Origin: Branchipolynoe longqiensis
Lineage: Eukaryota > Annelida > Polychaeta > Phyllodocida > Polynoidae
Direction of reading: 5' to 3'
NCBI GenBank assembly: GCA_030323885.1
Contig: CM059188.1
Coordinates: forward strand, 117,929,459 to 117,993,458
DNA: 64,000 nt
Positions 52,305 through 62,819 of this stretch are shown piece by piece. The stretch's first letter is position 1. Each line of letters starts with the position of its first letter. The notes under the pieces are model-generated. The model was not told the DNA's origin and did no database searches. It saw only the letters and a list, made by a program, of their open reading frames with translations. A program made the position numbers and the translations under genes.

Positions 52305-52965
52305 GTTCCCCTCCTCTCCCCTTCCACTCCCCCTCCCCCCTCCCTTCCCTCCCTCCCCTCCCTCCCCTCCCATCCCCTTTTCCCTCCCCTCCCCTCCCTC
52401 CCCTTCCCCTCCATCCCCTTTTCTACCCTTCCCCTCACCTTCCTCCCCTCCCCTCCCTCTCATCCCTGTCCCTCCTTCCCCTCCCTCCCCCCCCCCCCCC
52501 CCCCCTCCCTCCCCCCTCCCTCCCACTCTCTTCCCTCCCCTCCCTTCCCTTCCTCCCCTATCCTCCCTCCCTATCCTCCTCCCCTCCCTACTCCCTTCTC
52601 CCTATCCTCCCTCCTCCCTCCCTCCTCTCCCTCCCATCCCTCCCCTCCGCTGCGCATCTCCCCTGCCAATCCCCCTCTCCCCCCCCCTCCCTCCCCCTCC
52701 CCTCCCCTCCCCATCCCTCCCCTCCCCTCCTCTCCCTCCCTCCCCTCCCCCTCCCTCCCCCCACCTCCCCTACTCCCCTCCCCTCCCCTCCCTCCCCCCT
52801 CCCCTTCCCTCCCCTCCCCTCCCCTCCCCTCCCCCCTCCCCTCCCCTCCCCTGCCCCCCGCCCCTACCCCCCCCCCGCCCCGCCCGCCCACGCCGCGCCC
52901 CGCCGCCCACGCCCCCGCCCCACGCCCCCCCGCCACGCCCGCCCCCGTCCCGCCCCCTCCCGCCC
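52305..52965. repeat. Long polypyrimidine / C-rich tract
   Basis: CCCTCCCCTCCC blocks with a C run of about 17 (52488-52504), ending in CGCCCACGCCGCGCCCCGCC. Gly/Arg/Glu-rich minus frames are compositional. Confidence 0.9.
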
Positions 52966-53111
52966 TAGAGGTGCTATCACCCGCACCTGTCGCTAGGGGA
53001 GCTGCTATCTGCGGTCTGAAACAACATGCCGTCTCCCTCCTCGGCCTACACCACCACGCCTCCATTCCATTTGAAATTTACTGCCTTCACCTAGATCTGG
53101 TATTATATTAG

Positions 53112-53445
53112 CTACTTCTCTTTGTTGGGATTTTACATCCTGGCAACATTTAAGGTAACATCAGGAGGAGTACCGAATTGTGACAGTGCGCACTTATTGT
53201 GACTTTATAGTGCTGCCCCTCTAGGAGACCAGGCCCACCAACACAATGACCCAATTCCCCACTCAGTAACATTATCCTCATACTGAACTAACCAGCCCTT
53301 GCCCTATCCTAGTGATGCTGAGCGATAGGTTAGGTAGTGACAAATATACATTTTCTAAGTCAATAGTTTGAATCAGCCGACTTGAAACTGACAACTTTCC
53401 GCAGAGGAAGCTTGCGCTGTAGCAATTCGGCCACCATGTCCAGTC
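53112..53445 (-). repeat. SINE-A, full length, diverged
   Basis: GGATTTTACATCCTGGCAAC, GTGACTTTATAGTGCTGCCC, ACTCAGTAACATTATCCTCA, head GCGCTGTAGCAATTCGGCCA. Confidence 0.85.
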
Positions 53446-53559
53446 AGCTATTTTTGTAATCCTACCAATTTATCACAGAGAAATAAACGGGAATTTGCTT
53501 TCAAAATGGAAGACATTGAAGCGATTGCGCATGTATCTGTTTGTAAGCCGATTTGATTT

Positions 53560-53955
53560 CTAACCCACATTAAAATATATAATTTAAAGCTGATGAAACC
53601 ATCAAATTTTCTATCCCAAACCACTTACCTACATTTGACTGTGCATATCCAACTCAGAACCGGGTACACATTTTGAGTATTTGTTTCTGCACAAAAGGGA
53701 GTGCTAAGTCAATTTAACAGAACCTGGTACTGCTAAAGACTATTATGTCAGGGATTTGATAACTTATCACATGAGCACTTCAAATGTCTCCAAAGTTAGC
53801 CATTTCAAATAAAAACGTACTCAAGCTAAATTTAAAAACCTACTTCAAGCTCAAGTTTGGTAGATTATAAAGATCAACCTCATATATTTATCTTTAAAAT
53901 AAAAGAAGAAAAAAAGTTTAAACTATCGGACTATGCAACTTTAAGTTATACTATT
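53560..53955. repeat. Dispersed repeat D
   Basis: TTTAACAGAACCTGGTACTG, CACTTCAAATGTCTCCAAAG, TATCGGACTATGCAACTTTA. Compare 23040 and 55915. Confidence 0.55.
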
Positions 53956-54155
53956 GCATGTGGCTGTTATTTGCCACAAAAACAGGGGGCAGGAGACACT
54001 GGGAGGGGTGGGGGGGGGAGGCGGGTGGAGGGGGGGGGGGTTGTTATCGGGGAGCTGCACCCCTCTATCTACGACGCACGGTTAGCTCCAGGTGCAGAGC
54101 GAGTGTAGGGACGTGGAAATAGAACAATAACTGAATGGGCTTCCGGGATGTTTAT
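53956..54155. other. Unique lead-in with G-rich patch
   Basis: GGGTGGGGGGGGGAGGCGGG at about 54006. No gene seen. Confidence 0.4.
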
Positions 54156-54159
54156 GCTG

Positions 54160-55535
54160 ATAGTGGTAAACACTGATAGCGGTGGGAGGAGGGCCTTGTT
54201 CTGTAACAGCTCATAGTGGTAAACACAGATAGCGGTGAGGAGGAGAGATGTGTACTGTAACAGCTGGTAGTGGTAAACACAGATAGCCGTGGGGATGAGA
54301 GCCCGTTTCTGTAACAGCTCATAGTGGTAAACACAGATAGCGGTGGGAAGGAGGGCTGTGTTCTGTAACAGCTGATAGTGGTAAACACTGATAGCACTGG
54401 GGAGGAGGGTTGTGTTCTGTAACAGCTGATAGTGGTAAACACTGATAGCACTGGGGAGGAGGGTTGTGTTCTGTAACAACTGATAGTGGTAAACACAGAT
54501 AGCACTGGGGAGGAGGGCCTTGTTCTGTAACAACTGATAGTGGTAAACACAGATAGCGGTACATAGGAGGCTTGTGTTCTGTAACAGCTGATAGTGGTAA
54601 ACACAGATAGCGGTACATAGGAGGCTTGTGTTCTGTAACAGCTGATAGTGGTAAACACAGATAGCGGTACATAGGAGGCTTGTGTTCTGTAACAGCTGAT
54701 AGTGGTAAACACAGATAGCGGTACATAGGAGGCTTGTGTTCTGTAACAACTGATAGTGGTAAACACAGATAGTGGTAGGTAGGAGGCTTGTGTTCTGTAA
54801 CAGCTGATAGTGGTAAACACAGATAGCGGTACATAGGAGGCTTGTGTTCTGTAACAGCTGATAGTGGTAAACACAGATAGCGGTACATAGGAGGCTTGTG
54901 TTCTGTAACAGCTGATAGTGGTAAACACAGATAGCGGTAGGTAGGAGGGTTGTGTTCTGTAACAGCTGATAGTGGTAAACACAGATAGCGGTAGGTAGGA
55001 GGGTCGTGTTCTGTAACAACTGATAGTGGTAAACACAGATAGTGGTAGGTAGGAGGGTCGTGTTCTGTAACAACTGATAGTGGTAAACACAGATAGCGGT
55101 AGGTAGGAGGCTTGTGTTCTGTAACAACTGATAGTGGTAAACACAGATAGCGGTACATAGGAGGGTTGTGTTCTGTAACAGCTGATAGTGGTAAACACAG
55201 ATAGTGGTAGGTAGGAGGGTCGTGTTCTGTAACAACTGATAGTGGTAAACACAGATAGTGGTAGGTAGGAGGGTCGTGTTCTGTAACAGCTGATAGTGGT
55301 AAACACAGATAGCGGTAGGTAGGAGGGTCGTGTTCTGTAACAACTGATAGTGGTAAACACAGATAGTGGTAGGCAGGAGGGCCGTGTACTGTAACAACTG
55401 ATAGTGGTAAACACAGATAGTGGTAGGTAGGAGGGTCGTGTTCTGTAACAACTGATAGTGGTAAACACAGATAGCGGTACATAGGAGGGCTGTGTTCTGT
55501 AACAGCTGATAGTGGTAAACACAGATAGTGGTGGG
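54160..55535. repeat. 54-bp minisatellite
   Basis: About 25 units of GATAGTGGTAAACACAGATA, GCGGTAGGTAGGAGGGTCGT, GTTCTGTAACAACT. Variants (ACATAGGAGGCTT; AACAGCT/AACAACT; GCGG/GTGG) come in runs, e.g. ACATAGG units cluster at 54540-54900. All three minus frames are open for 387-460 codons at once, so openness is due to a stop-free unit. Confidence 0.97.
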
Positions 55536-55914
55536 TTATCTAAAAACCCTGCAGCAACTCAAAGCTATGGATTATACAACTGTAATGTACCACTTAATGA
55601 CCTTTATTACCTTTAAAAAAAAGCCTTTCATAAGTGTGTCCTGGTTGTAGTCAGTTCTGAATGGCACAGTCTGCCTTACATAGGCGCGCGCATGCGCTGT
55701 ATATAATCCTAAGTAGTGCACTAAATCTAATGTGGTTATGGGGCCGGACACATGGTACAATAGATACTGCTTCACTGCGATTACACCATAGTATTATATG
55801 ACAGTTGATGGAGATTGTAGCTTCGAAATAAAGCAGTCAGAATTAACCCAGAGGAGGTGGGGTGGGGAGGGGGTGGTATTAATGTAACGCCTTCCACAAC
55901 AACAGCTTTGGGAA
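55536..55914. other. Unique segment
   Basis: AT-rich, no recognisable gene or repeat apart from G-rich GGTGGGGTGGGGAGGGGGTG near 55856. Confidence 0.45.
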
Positions 55915-56520
55915 TATATATACCAACGAGGTTTTGAAGCTGCATAGTCCCATAAAGGTATGGAATTTTCAGAAACAAAACCCTGACCTAGTTTTGATCT
56001 TAAGTATCCAACTTAGATACTGTTGCACTTATTAACTTATCCGTTGCTACATAGAAATATGACTAGTAGAAGTGGGATGGTAAGCCAATTTATTAGAACC
56101 TGTTACTGCTGAAGCATAGTGTCTGAAAATTGACATGCTTGTGGAAATTAATTTGGCATGTTTTCACTTCAAATATATTCAATGTTAGCCATTTAAAATA
56201 AACTTCACAGGAACAGAAAGTAGATTATTACGAAGGATCTAATTTATTGATCGCAGACAAATTGCAGCTATTCAGAGTAAATTTGATTATAAATGCCTAA
56301 GTTTGGAGATGGAGATTGTTTAAATGAAAATATAAATTTGGTGTGCACACCACAATGCTGGCCAGTATAGGCTTGCACGACTTCCAACAATATGTACCTT
56401 CTATGAAATAACACATCCTTAATAACTACACCAGTATTTAAGTTGCATCTCACGGCTCAAATCTAGTAAAGTGCTTTAGTTTCGAACACGTCCATCGGAC
56501 CATGCAACTTGGACAGCAGA
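55915..56520. repeat. Dispersed repeat D, plus related AT-rich sequence
   Basis: GAAGCTGCATAGTCCCATAA, TTAGAACCTGTTACTGCTGA and CACTTCAAATATATTCAATG; the later part (CATCGGACCATGCAACTTGG near 56492) repeats the same terminal word. Confidence 0.5.
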
Positions 56521-56644
56521 CCTTTAAACTATCTGACTCCTGGTTCAGTTTTGTATCAATCTGGTTGGCGAGTCTGGCAGGTTGCCTCATGGCCATGTGA
56601 CCAGTCATGTACAAGTCCTGGATGTGATAAACTGCACCCTGTCT

Positions 56645-56995
56645 CCCCTACTTTCCCCTCTCCCCCCCCCCTCCCCCCCCCTCCCCCTCCTTCCCCCTCC
56701 CCCATCCCCCTCCCCTTCCCCCTCCCCCTCCGCTCGCCCCCCCCCCCTCCGCTCGCCTCCCCCTCCGCTCGCCTCCCCTCCGCTCCGCTCGCCTCCCCTC
56801 CCCTCTCCTTCTATCCCTTCCCCTCTCCTTCTATCCCTTCCCCTCCCCTCCTCTCCCCTCCCCTTCCCTTCCCCTCCCTTCCCCCACCTCCCCTACCCAT
56901 TCATCCACCGTTCCCCTTCCATCCCTACTTCCCCTCATCCCCCCCCCCTGCGAACCCGCTCCCCTTCCCTCTCCCCTCCCCCACCCAGCGACGCA
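56645..56995. repeat. C-rich polypyrimidine tract
   Basis: CCCCTCCCC and CTCCGCTCGCCTCCCC blocks with a 22-bp repeat CTCCTTCTATCCCTTCCC twice (56805, 56827). Confidence 0.9.
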
Positions 56996-57100
56996 GCACC
57001 CGGGTCTCTCTGTACTAACAGAGATACCGTACCGGGGGCTTCTGGAACATTTACTCAATATGCCACCAACCATTTTTGCTCAAAGAATGTACCAACGTGG

Positions 57101-57104
<4 letters not shown>

Positions 57105-57170
<66 letters not shown>

Positions 57171-57190
57171 CATCCATCTATCTATCTATA
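57105..57190. repeat. (ATCT)n microsatellite, about 20 units
   Basis: TATCTATCTATCTATCTATC with two CATC variants near the 3' end. Confidence 0.97.
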
Positions 57191-57193
57191 TAT

Positions 57194-57633
57194 GTGATGT
57201 ATAACGCATTATGCGAGAGAGAAAATACGGAAGGGAATTGTTTCTGCTTACATTCTAAATACTATGTAAATACTCAGATTGATCTGACTAATATTGATCG
57301 AATTATATGACACTACTGTTACCATATTGCTATGGAACTTTTGGGTTACAGAATTTCATTGTGTTACATGCAAATTGTGTATTCAAGTTATTGTACACCT
57401 TATTCTATATACCTTTTGTCTAAATAACCCTGAATTGAAAAATGGCTGGAAGACCAGTGCTTCGGCACTGACAAAAGACTTATTCAGCAGAATAAACATA
57501 TTTAGCACGCACACACACACACATTATTTATATTAATTGATATTACCAATTGTTATACTCTGTTGACAGGTGGTGCCACCTGCGGCCCACCTCGCCTCCA
57601 ACGGGTGTCGACAAGTGTCAGTCGCACCGGAGG

Positions 57634-57640
<7 letters not shown>
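57194..57640 (+). repeat. Dispersed repeat X, uninterrupted copy
   Basis: Begins GATGTATAACGCATTATGCG and ends GGTGGTGCCACCTGCGGCCC ... CGCACCGGAGGATTTA. Flanked by (ATCT)n on the left and (TA)n on the right, so it may carry or attract microsatellites. About 447 bp, no coding capacity recognised. Confidence 0.65.
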
Positions 57641-57671
<31 letters not shown>

Positions 57672-57690
57672 CATATATATTATATATATA

Positions 57691-57730
<40 letters not shown>
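57636..57730. repeat. (TA)n microsatellite
   Basis: TATATATATATATATATATA with AACATATATATTATA interruptions. The following 57725-57770 is TATTTATATGTATTTATATG repeats. Confidence 0.97.
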
Positions 57731-57929
57731 ATTTATATGTATTTATATGTATTTATATGTAATATATATAACTTCTCACTGTGGCTGAAAAAGTACTGCA
57801 TCCGTTTGGTTATGTGTCGCATCACACTAGTGCAGCGTTCCAGTGTGACATTTAACGAGGATGAAGGGCGGCGGAGAAGTGTCTGTTTACACAAGCAGCT
57901 GAAGCACATAGCATGTGTTCCGGCTGGAG

Positions 57930-58250
57930 TGTTGGTTGGTTGTTGAAGTTTTACGTCCTTGCAACATCTCAGGTCATAACCGGTACCAACTTGTGACAGT
58001 GCATACTCATGGCAACTTTGTAGTGCTGCCCCACTGCAAAATCAGGTCACTGGCAACATGACCTGATATCCCACTCAGTCACATTATCCTGACACTTGGC
58101 TAACCAGTCCTTACCCTATCCTATTAATGCTGAGCGCCAGGCTAGGAAGCGACAAGTATCAATTTTATAAGTCATTGATTTGACTTGACTCGGAACCCGA
58201 ACTCCCTCACACGAGGCCTGCGCTCTACCGATTCGGCTACCGCGCCCGGG
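57930..58250 (-). repeat. SINE-A, full length
   Basis: GTTGAAGTTTTACGTCCTTG, CCCACTCAGTCACATTATCC, GAAGCGACAAGTATCAATTT, head CTACCGATTCGGCTACCGCG. Confidence 0.9.
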
Positions 58251-58679
58251 TCGGCTGGAGAGTGTGCAGGGCGCCTTGTCGTTATCACCGCCTCTTTCTG
58301 GCAATGCCAAAGTCGAGAACCATACAAGTCGCAGCCGTTATTTTAAGTTTCTCAAGTGTTTTGGCTTCCCCTTTTCCTCTCCCCTCCTAATCATTATTTT
58401 AGGGGATGCAATTTGATGTATAATTACAAATTTGAAGAATTTATGGTTGATAGCAATGAGTAAAAAAAGCAAATCCTGCGAGGTACTGATGATATGCAAT
58501 TGAGACCCCAAAAGAGAGAACGCCGCCAATAATTGACGCAAGTCTTTTTTTGTTGTTTTGAAACCTCGTTATTGGAGCTCTTCACTTGACTGTGCTAATT
58601 AGTACATGTCCTGGAATTAGTATTTCACTCGACACAGCATGCATATGCATCATATCATCTCAGAACGCACAGTTTAGAT
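58251..58679. other. Unique spacer
   Basis: No gene or repeat recognised. Confidence 0.5.
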
Positions 58680-59012
58680 ACATTTCTTTTGAGGTCCATC
58701 GGCACAGTTTACATACATTTTTCTTGAGGTCCATCGGCACAGTTTACATACATTTCTCGTGAGGTCAATCGGCACTGTTTAGATACATTTCTTTTGAGGT
58801 CAATCGGCACAGTTTACATACATTTTTCTTGAGGTCCATCGGCACAGGTTTACATACATTTCTCTTGAGGTCCATCGGCACAGTTTACATACATTTCTCT
58901 TGAGGTCAATCGGCACAGTTTACATGCATTTCTCTTGAGGTCAATCGGCACAGCTTACATACATTTCTCTTGAAGTCCATCGGCACAGCATACATACATT
59001 TCTCTTGAGGTC
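58680..59012. repeat. 35-bp minisatellite, about nine units
   Basis: CACAGTTTACATACATTTCT, CTTGAGGTCCATCGG with CCATC/CAATC and AGATAC/ACATAC variants. Confidence 0.95.
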
Positions 59013-59289
59013 CATCCACCGATTGATACCTCTGGTTTCATTTGAGTTGAACCAATAGCTTAGAATTTTGTTCCGAGTTTGGAACTTTCTTGCACCGCAA
59101 CATTAGGAAAACGATATCACTGCGCACTGCGTCTCATGTCACGGGACTTGCAGCATGAATGAGATGTGTGCGCTGATGAATTCCAAATTGGATGCGGCTA
59201 TCCTGAGCACTCAGGTGTAAGTAGTTCTGATGAGGTGCTCACCACGAATCACACAGCGCTCTGGTGTGTTGTGAGCCTGACAGTAGTTA
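59013..59289. other. Unique segment
   Basis: Moderate GC, short CACTGCGCACTGCG words, no gene. Confidence 0.4.
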
Positions 59290-59540
59290 CTGACTGGTGC
59301 GCACCAAGCTCTGTGGGATAAGATAATAGCAGATCTGGGGGATAGTGCAAAAACTATTTTGAGATAATGCATGAACAGCTCTAGGGGGATAATTCATGAG
59401 CAGCTCTGGGGGATAATATAATAGCAGCGCTGTTGGATAATGTAAACAATAAGCTCTGTGGGATAACGTAATAGTGCAGTTGCAGCTCTGTGGGATAATG
59501 CCCGAGCAGCTCTGTGGGATAAGGGCCTAGCAGCTGTGTT
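59290..59540. repeat. Diverged tandem repeat (AGCTCTGTGGGATAATG)
   Basis: Units of about 22-35 bp around GCAGCTCTGTGGGATAATGC, eight or so, resembling the GAGCAGCTC words near 26800 and 63500. Confidence 0.8.
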
Positions 59541-59649
59541 TATATGTTGATCCTGTTTCGGCAGATACCTGCTCTCTGGGAGCTGCTCCCACCTAACATT
59601 CACTTGTTATCTCCTCTCCCCCCGATTCTACATGATGAGCCCACGTGAG

Positions 59650-60432
59650 AGTGACAGGCAGCATGTGACAGGTGGCACATGACAGGCGGCTCATGACAGG
59701 TCACATGTGACAGGCGGCTCAAGATACACCACATGTGATAGGCGGTTAGTGACAGCTGGCCCATGACAGGCAGCTTGTAGTGGACGGCTCATGACAGGCG
59801 GCTTGTGACAGGTGGCTTGTGACAGGCCGTATGTGATAGGTGGCTCCTGACAGGCCACACATAGCAGGCTTGTGACAGGCTGCACATGACAGGCGGTTTG
59901 TGACAGGTGGCCCATGACAGGCAGCTAGTGACAGGCGGCTCGTGACAGGCTGCCTAAGACAGGCTGCTTGTGACAGGCTGCTCATGACAGCCGATTTGTG
60001 ACAGGCCTCACGTGACAGGCTGCTCGTGACAGGCCGTAGGTGACATGCGGCTCGTGACAGGCTGCTCGTGACAGGTGGCTCGTGACAGGCTGCTCGTGAC
60101 AGGCAGCTCATGACAGGCTGCTCATGACAGACCACACGTGACAGGTGGCTCATGACAGTTGGCTCATAACATGCAGCACATGACATGCTGCACATGACAT
60201 GCTGCACATGACAGCAGCTCATGACAGGCGACTTGTGACAGGCTGCACGTGATCGTAGGTTCGTGGAAGGTGGCCCGTGAGAGGCAGCTCTTGATGGACG
60301 TCACGTGACAGGCTGCCCATGACAGGCAGCTCATGACAGGTGGCACGTGACAGGTGGCTCGTGACAGACGGCTCATGACTGGCTACCCATGACAGGCCAC
60401 ACATGACAGGCGGCTCGTGACAGGCCGCACGA
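59650..60432. repeat. 11-bp based minisatellite (GTGACAGGCGGCTC)
   Basis: About 70 copies of an 11-bp unit TGACAGGCNGC / TCATGACAGG, organised as loose 22- and 33-bp higher-order units. Minus frames (His/Cys/Leu/Ser, e.g. 158 aa) are shadows. Confidence 0.92.
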
Positions 60433-60728
60433 AGATGCATAGGGTCGTAGCTCGGAACCAGTTCACCCTAGTCCTGTCAACAACAGTTAACTTGACAAGG
60501 TACCAGGATAACTGCTGACCTCATATCAACCCCCACCCCCTCCCTCCACCCACCACCCACCGGACAGCTACTTACAACTTACAGAACTTACAGATCCTCT
60601 TCTGGCTGATCTAGGCCTTATTGGGCCTCTAATGCCTCCTCGTTATGGCAAACAGTCCTCGCTGTATGACGGGGAACCCCATTTCCAATGTAACAAGTTT
60701 ACGTACATTTTTAATACATGTGTTCCAG
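60433..60728. other. Unique segment upstream of a candidate exon
   Basis: Mostly unstructured, with CCCCCACCCCCTCCCTCCAC near 60530. Confidence 0.4.
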
Positions 60729-60818
60729 CTTACGCTGGTCCCCCAGGAATGCCTGCAGCTGAGACCCAGCACGCCGGGTCGCAGCTACAGCTTCCACGAT
60801 GGAAGGCGCAGGAAGTGG
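60729..60818 (+). CDS. Candidate internal exon, unknown protein
   Basis: After TTAATACATGTGTTCCAG the frame CTT ACG CTG opens and reads LTLVPQECLQ and LRPSTPGRSYSFHDGRRRK. About three quarters of third positions are G or C, as in the convertase exon, whereas flanking DNA is AT-rich. The Ser/Arg-rich end (GRSYSFHDGRRR) looks like a regulatory cytoplasmic segment. The donor is weak: possible GT at 60815 or 60818, neither with GTAAGT context. Two other frames are also open for a similar length. I cannot name the family. Confidence 0.35.
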
Positions 60819-61181
60819 TTAATAAACATAAACCATGATAAGCCTGCGTCGAAATATCATCACTTTCTGTCTCAGCTACAACCCTGCATGCTGTACAAGT
60901 TTGTGCTCTTGACACAGAAATGGGATCATGTAAGAAAAATGAAAATGACTGACAAAAATATAGTGATTATAGAAGGTATATGGGGTACAGGAAATTATGA
61001 GTGAAATCAAAACAATGATGGTAGTTGTTGCTTGTAATTTACAACCAAGCCTTGATTGGGTGATTAGGGAGCGGTATATAGCTTAGGCGGTAGAGTGTAC
61101 ACCTCATCGGATCAATGGGGGACATCCGGGGTAGTTCATTTGTTGACACTAGATGGCGCATCGGTACCAGTGGTCCTAAAC
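60819..61181. other. Unique segment
   Basis: AT-rich, no features. If the candidate exon is real this would be its downstream intron. Confidence 0.35.
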
Positions 61182-61797
61182 GGCCATTGACAATGCACTG
61201 AGTTCGCCGGTACGCGTAGTGCAATACGTATATTTTATTCAAAATTAATAGAAATACAGAACCCTAACCTTAGAAATTTAATATAATCTATTCGTTGTAT
61301 GTTTTCTATATGTATACCAAGCGGTTTGTCTCTAGGTCTTGTGGTTTTAGAGATATTTGACTTCTTCTGTATGAAGATTGCTCACGGCCATTGACAATGC
61401 ACTGAGTTCGGCGGTACGCCCAGTGCAAAACGTTTATTTTATTCAAATTAATAGAAATACAGAACCCTAACCTTAGAAATTTAATATAATGTATTCGTTG
61501 TATGTTTTCTATATGTATACCAAGCGGTTTGTCTCTAGGTCTTGTGGTTTTAGAGATATTTGACTTCTTCTGTATGAAGATTGCTCACGGCCATTGACAA
61601 TGCACTGAGTTCGGCGGTACGCCCAGTGCAAAACGTTTATTTTATTCAAAATTAATAGAAATACAGAACCCTAACCTTAGAAATTTAATATAATGTATTC
61701 GTTGTATGTTTTCTATATGTATACCAAGTGGTTTGTGTCTAGGTCAGGTGGTTTTAGAGATATTTGACTTCTTCTGTATGAAGATTGCTCATAGCCA
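61182..61797 (+). repeat. Repeat E, three tandem 203-209-bp copies
   Basis: Each copy starts GGCCATTGACAATGCACTGA and contains AATTAATAGAAATACAGAAC, CCTAACCTTAGAAATTTAAT, TATGTTTTCTATATGTATAC and AGATATTTGACTTCTTCTGT. Starts are at 61182, 61386 and 61589. The first copy differs most in its opening bases. An inverted single copy is at 28596. Confidence 0.95.
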
Positions 61798-61924
61798 TTG
61801 GGTTTGCAGTGTGACAGTGTGCCGAATAGGCCCACTGGTTCAGTGGCGATGCGAACGGCAGGAATTTGAACTAAAAAGTCGGAGGTCCCCCATTCTGCTC
61901 AGTGGACACATTTGCAGTTTGGGC

Positions 61925-62146
61925 TATTTTCCGTTCCAACCAGTGGTGCACAACTGGTTCGTCAAAGGCTGTGGTATGTGTTGTCTTGTCTGTAGGAAAG
62001 TGCATATAAAAGATCCCTTGCTGCTTATCGGAAAGAGTACCTACCCTATGTGGCGGCAGCGGGTTTCGTCTAAAGAAATATGTCAGAATGATCATGTGTT
62101 TGATGTCCAATAGCCGATGATAAAAATCAATGTGCTCTAGAGGCGG
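61925..62146 (+). repeat. SINE-B
   Basis: TCCGTTCCAACCAGTGGTGC, AAAGGCTGTGGTATGTGTTG, GAAAGTGCATATAAAAGATC, TGTGGCGGCAGCGGGTTTCG, CAATGTGCTCTAGAGGCG. It stops before the GTCGTTAAATAAAAC end seen at 38887. Confidence 0.88.
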
Positions 62147-62234
62147 GTGAGAAGAGGTAGTGGTCAGGTATGTGGCAGAGTGAAGACTGACCAGGAAGGA
62201 GGTTGCGATGAAGCAGGAGGGCGGAAAAGGAGAA

Positions 62235-62430
62235 TGGTGAGGTGTGATTGGTCGAGACACGGACTAGATGGCGAGACTAGCCAATGGGCGAGGTGTGAGG
62301 GAAGTGAGAGGTTTGATTGGTTGGCCAACCTCAGTAAGGGGCGGGGATGGAGGGGAGAAGGGTGCCCCAGCTTTGCAGTTCCCTCGCTGGCCCGCAATTA
62401 CACACTTATATAATAATAGCACTCAGTCGT
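62235..62430 (+). promoter_or_regulatory. Promoter-like cluster: CCAAT boxes, GC box, TATA
   Basis: GTGATTGGTCGA (62246), TAGCCAATGGGC (62278) and TTGATTGGTTGGCCAAC (62314) are CCAAT motifs in both orientations. GGGGCGGGG follows at 62338 and TTATATAATAA at 62406. The order and spacing resemble a classical Pol II core promoter pointing rightwards, but no transcript or exon is visible beyond it. An alternative is chance in a GC-rich stretch. Confidence 0.3.
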
Positions 62431-62747
62431 ATATCGTCATCAGCAACCTTCATATACTAATTAACCCTGCTGATATACAGTAACAAACATATATATGGTT
62501 AATAGCAGACAGTCAATACAGGTGGACTCCATTCAAAATAATATTTGCATAATAAGTTGTCTTGAATGAGTGAGGTCGCTCATTCGGTGTCATTGCTGGA
62601 CATGGCAGGCTCAAGGCCGAAGCCCTCCCCTCCTGCCACTACTGTGGTGGTGGTGGTGGGGGGGGGGGAGTGAGTGATGAGGGGGGGAGAGAGGGGGGGA
62701 AGCCATCTTCCCCCCTCCAGCCTATATAACAACTCCTGCCAGCCATC
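62431..62747. other. Unique segment with GGTGG/G-rich patch
   Basis: GTGGTGGTGGTGGTGGGGGG at 62644 and GA-rich DNA to 62695, then TATATAA at 62723. Confidence 0.4.
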
Positions 62748-62819
62748 ATGGCCAGGCACTATCCTGGGGTCTTCCGGAGCCACCGAAGCTGGTCAGTCTT
62801 CTCCAAACGCCCGCACTGA
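62748..62819 (+). CDS. Possible very short ORF (23 aa)
   Basis: ATG in CAGCCATCATGGCC (A at -3, G at +4), 18 bp after a TATATAA word. It reads MARHYPGVFRSHRSWSVFSK then RPH and TGA, with GC-rich third positions. The TATA is too close to be the core promoter of this ATG unless the leader is a few bases. Chance is likely. Confidence 0.1.
   Translation: MARHYPGVFRSHRSWSVFSKRPH

Noticed and set aside
54069..55522. Three overlapping minus-strand frames of 387-460 codons
   Set aside because: They are the three registers of one 54-bp minisatellite. Simultaneous openness shows a stop-free unit, not selection on a protein.
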